Shown here piece by piece: positions 63,916 to 64,000 of a stretch of DNA of 64,000 nt. This stretch comes from Janthinobacterium sp. 64 (lineage in GTDB: Bacteria; Pseudomonadota; Gammaproteobacteria; Burkholderiales; Burkholderiaceae_D). The stretch covers positions 3,100,001-3,164,000 of the forward strand of contig NZ_PHUG01000001.1 in the NCBI RefSeq assembly GCF_002813325.1. Reading direction: 5' to 3'. A program made the position numbers and the translations under genes. The notes below the pieces were generated by a model that searched no databases, was not told the DNA's origin, and saw only the letters and a program-made list of their open reading frames with translations. Numbering within the stretch: the first letter of the stretch is position 1; every line of letters begins with the position of its first letter.

Positions 63916-64000
63916 TCAAATCGCGAGCAATTCACGTGCATGCTTGCGCGTGGTGGCCGTGATTTCCAGGCCGCCCAGCATGCGCGCCACTTCTTCCACG
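63916..64000 (-). CDS. recN: DNA repair protein RecN, C-terminal end only
   Basis: The last 27 or so codons before a TGA at 63916-63918 read VARMLGGLEITATTRKHARE and end LLAI, which is the usual RecN C-terminus (ARMLGG...HA.ELL). The SMC-like ATPase acts in double-strand break repair. The rest lies beyond the window edge. Confidence 0.85.
   Translation of the reverse strand, partial: VEEVARMLGGLEITATTRKHARELLAI

Noticed and set aside
1..64000. CRISPR arrays, tRNA, rRNA, prophage or IS transposase genes
   Set aside because: No regularly spaced repeats, no cloverleaf-forming stretch noticed, and no transposase, integrase or phage protein among the credible genes. A tRNA/Rfam scan would settle this.

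Overview
The window looks like the chromosome of a high-GC betaproteobacterium, most likely an Oxalobacteraceae member (Janthinobacterium/Duganella/Massilia type). This rests on gene order (pgk-pyk-fba-purC-purE-purK-tsaC; hda-HAD phosphatase-pcnB-folK-panB; grpE-dnaK-dnaJ; recX-recA), on protein families typical of Burkholderiales (DUF2946, DUF2889, VC_2705-type symporter with its DUF4212 partner, PPi-type phosphofructokinase) and on strong G/C at codon third positions. The genus is an inference. Most of the window is core chromosome; no tRNA, rRNA, CRISPR array, prophage or intact insertion sequence was seen.

Layout. 1-751: a truncated GDSL lipase-like lipoprotein. 995-8653 (minus): a co-directional run joining lower glycolysis (pgk, pyk, fba) to purine synthesis (purC, purE, purK) and tsaC. 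8734-9820: AzlCD exporter. 10080-12386 (plus): small zinc-finger protein, NTF2-like protein, YheT-type hydrolase, DUF2946 protein, meeting a BepA-like M48 protease end to end. 14126-16385: moaC, a small membrane protein, a PilZ protein and a type IV pilin. 16599-19299: sucCD and a DUF2889 protein. 19498-21127: a methyltransferase gene with AT-rich flanks. 21223-22986: recA and recX with REP-like hairpins between them and a LexA box upstream.

23236-29194 (plus): a TctD/TctE-type two-component system runs by overlapping genes into a sodium:solute symporter and its small subunit, followed by a PPi-type phosphofructokinase. purM is divergent from an AI-2E family transporter. A 120-bp near-palindromic element precedes hda-HAD-pcnB-folK (overlapping genes) and panB. 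36074-44399 (minus): a polyamine uptake and catabolism cluster (puuD, puuA, spuC, potG, potH, potI, puuC) without a periplasmic binding protein or a PuuB-type oxidase. 44684-49102: an MFS transporter and an operon of secreted beta-propeller, ECF sigma and anti-sigma. 49200-52263: TRIC channel and PBP1A-like enzyme, divergent from an ArgP-type regulator. 53295-56942 (minus): a taurine/sulfonate-type ABC transporter with a TauD-family dioxygenase. 57154-58332: Sel1 protein and beta-carbonic anhydrase. 58469-62319 (minus): the grpE-dnaK-dnaJ heat-shock operon behind a near-consensus sigma-32 promoter, then hemH and the end of recN.

Two families of short palindromes and one 120-bp near-palindrome occupy intergenic gaps. 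The features most worth following up are that 120-bp element, the palindrome families, the propeller/ECF operon, the incomplete polyamine cluster, an EF-hand-like loop in the symporter, and the terminator between dnaK and dnaJ.
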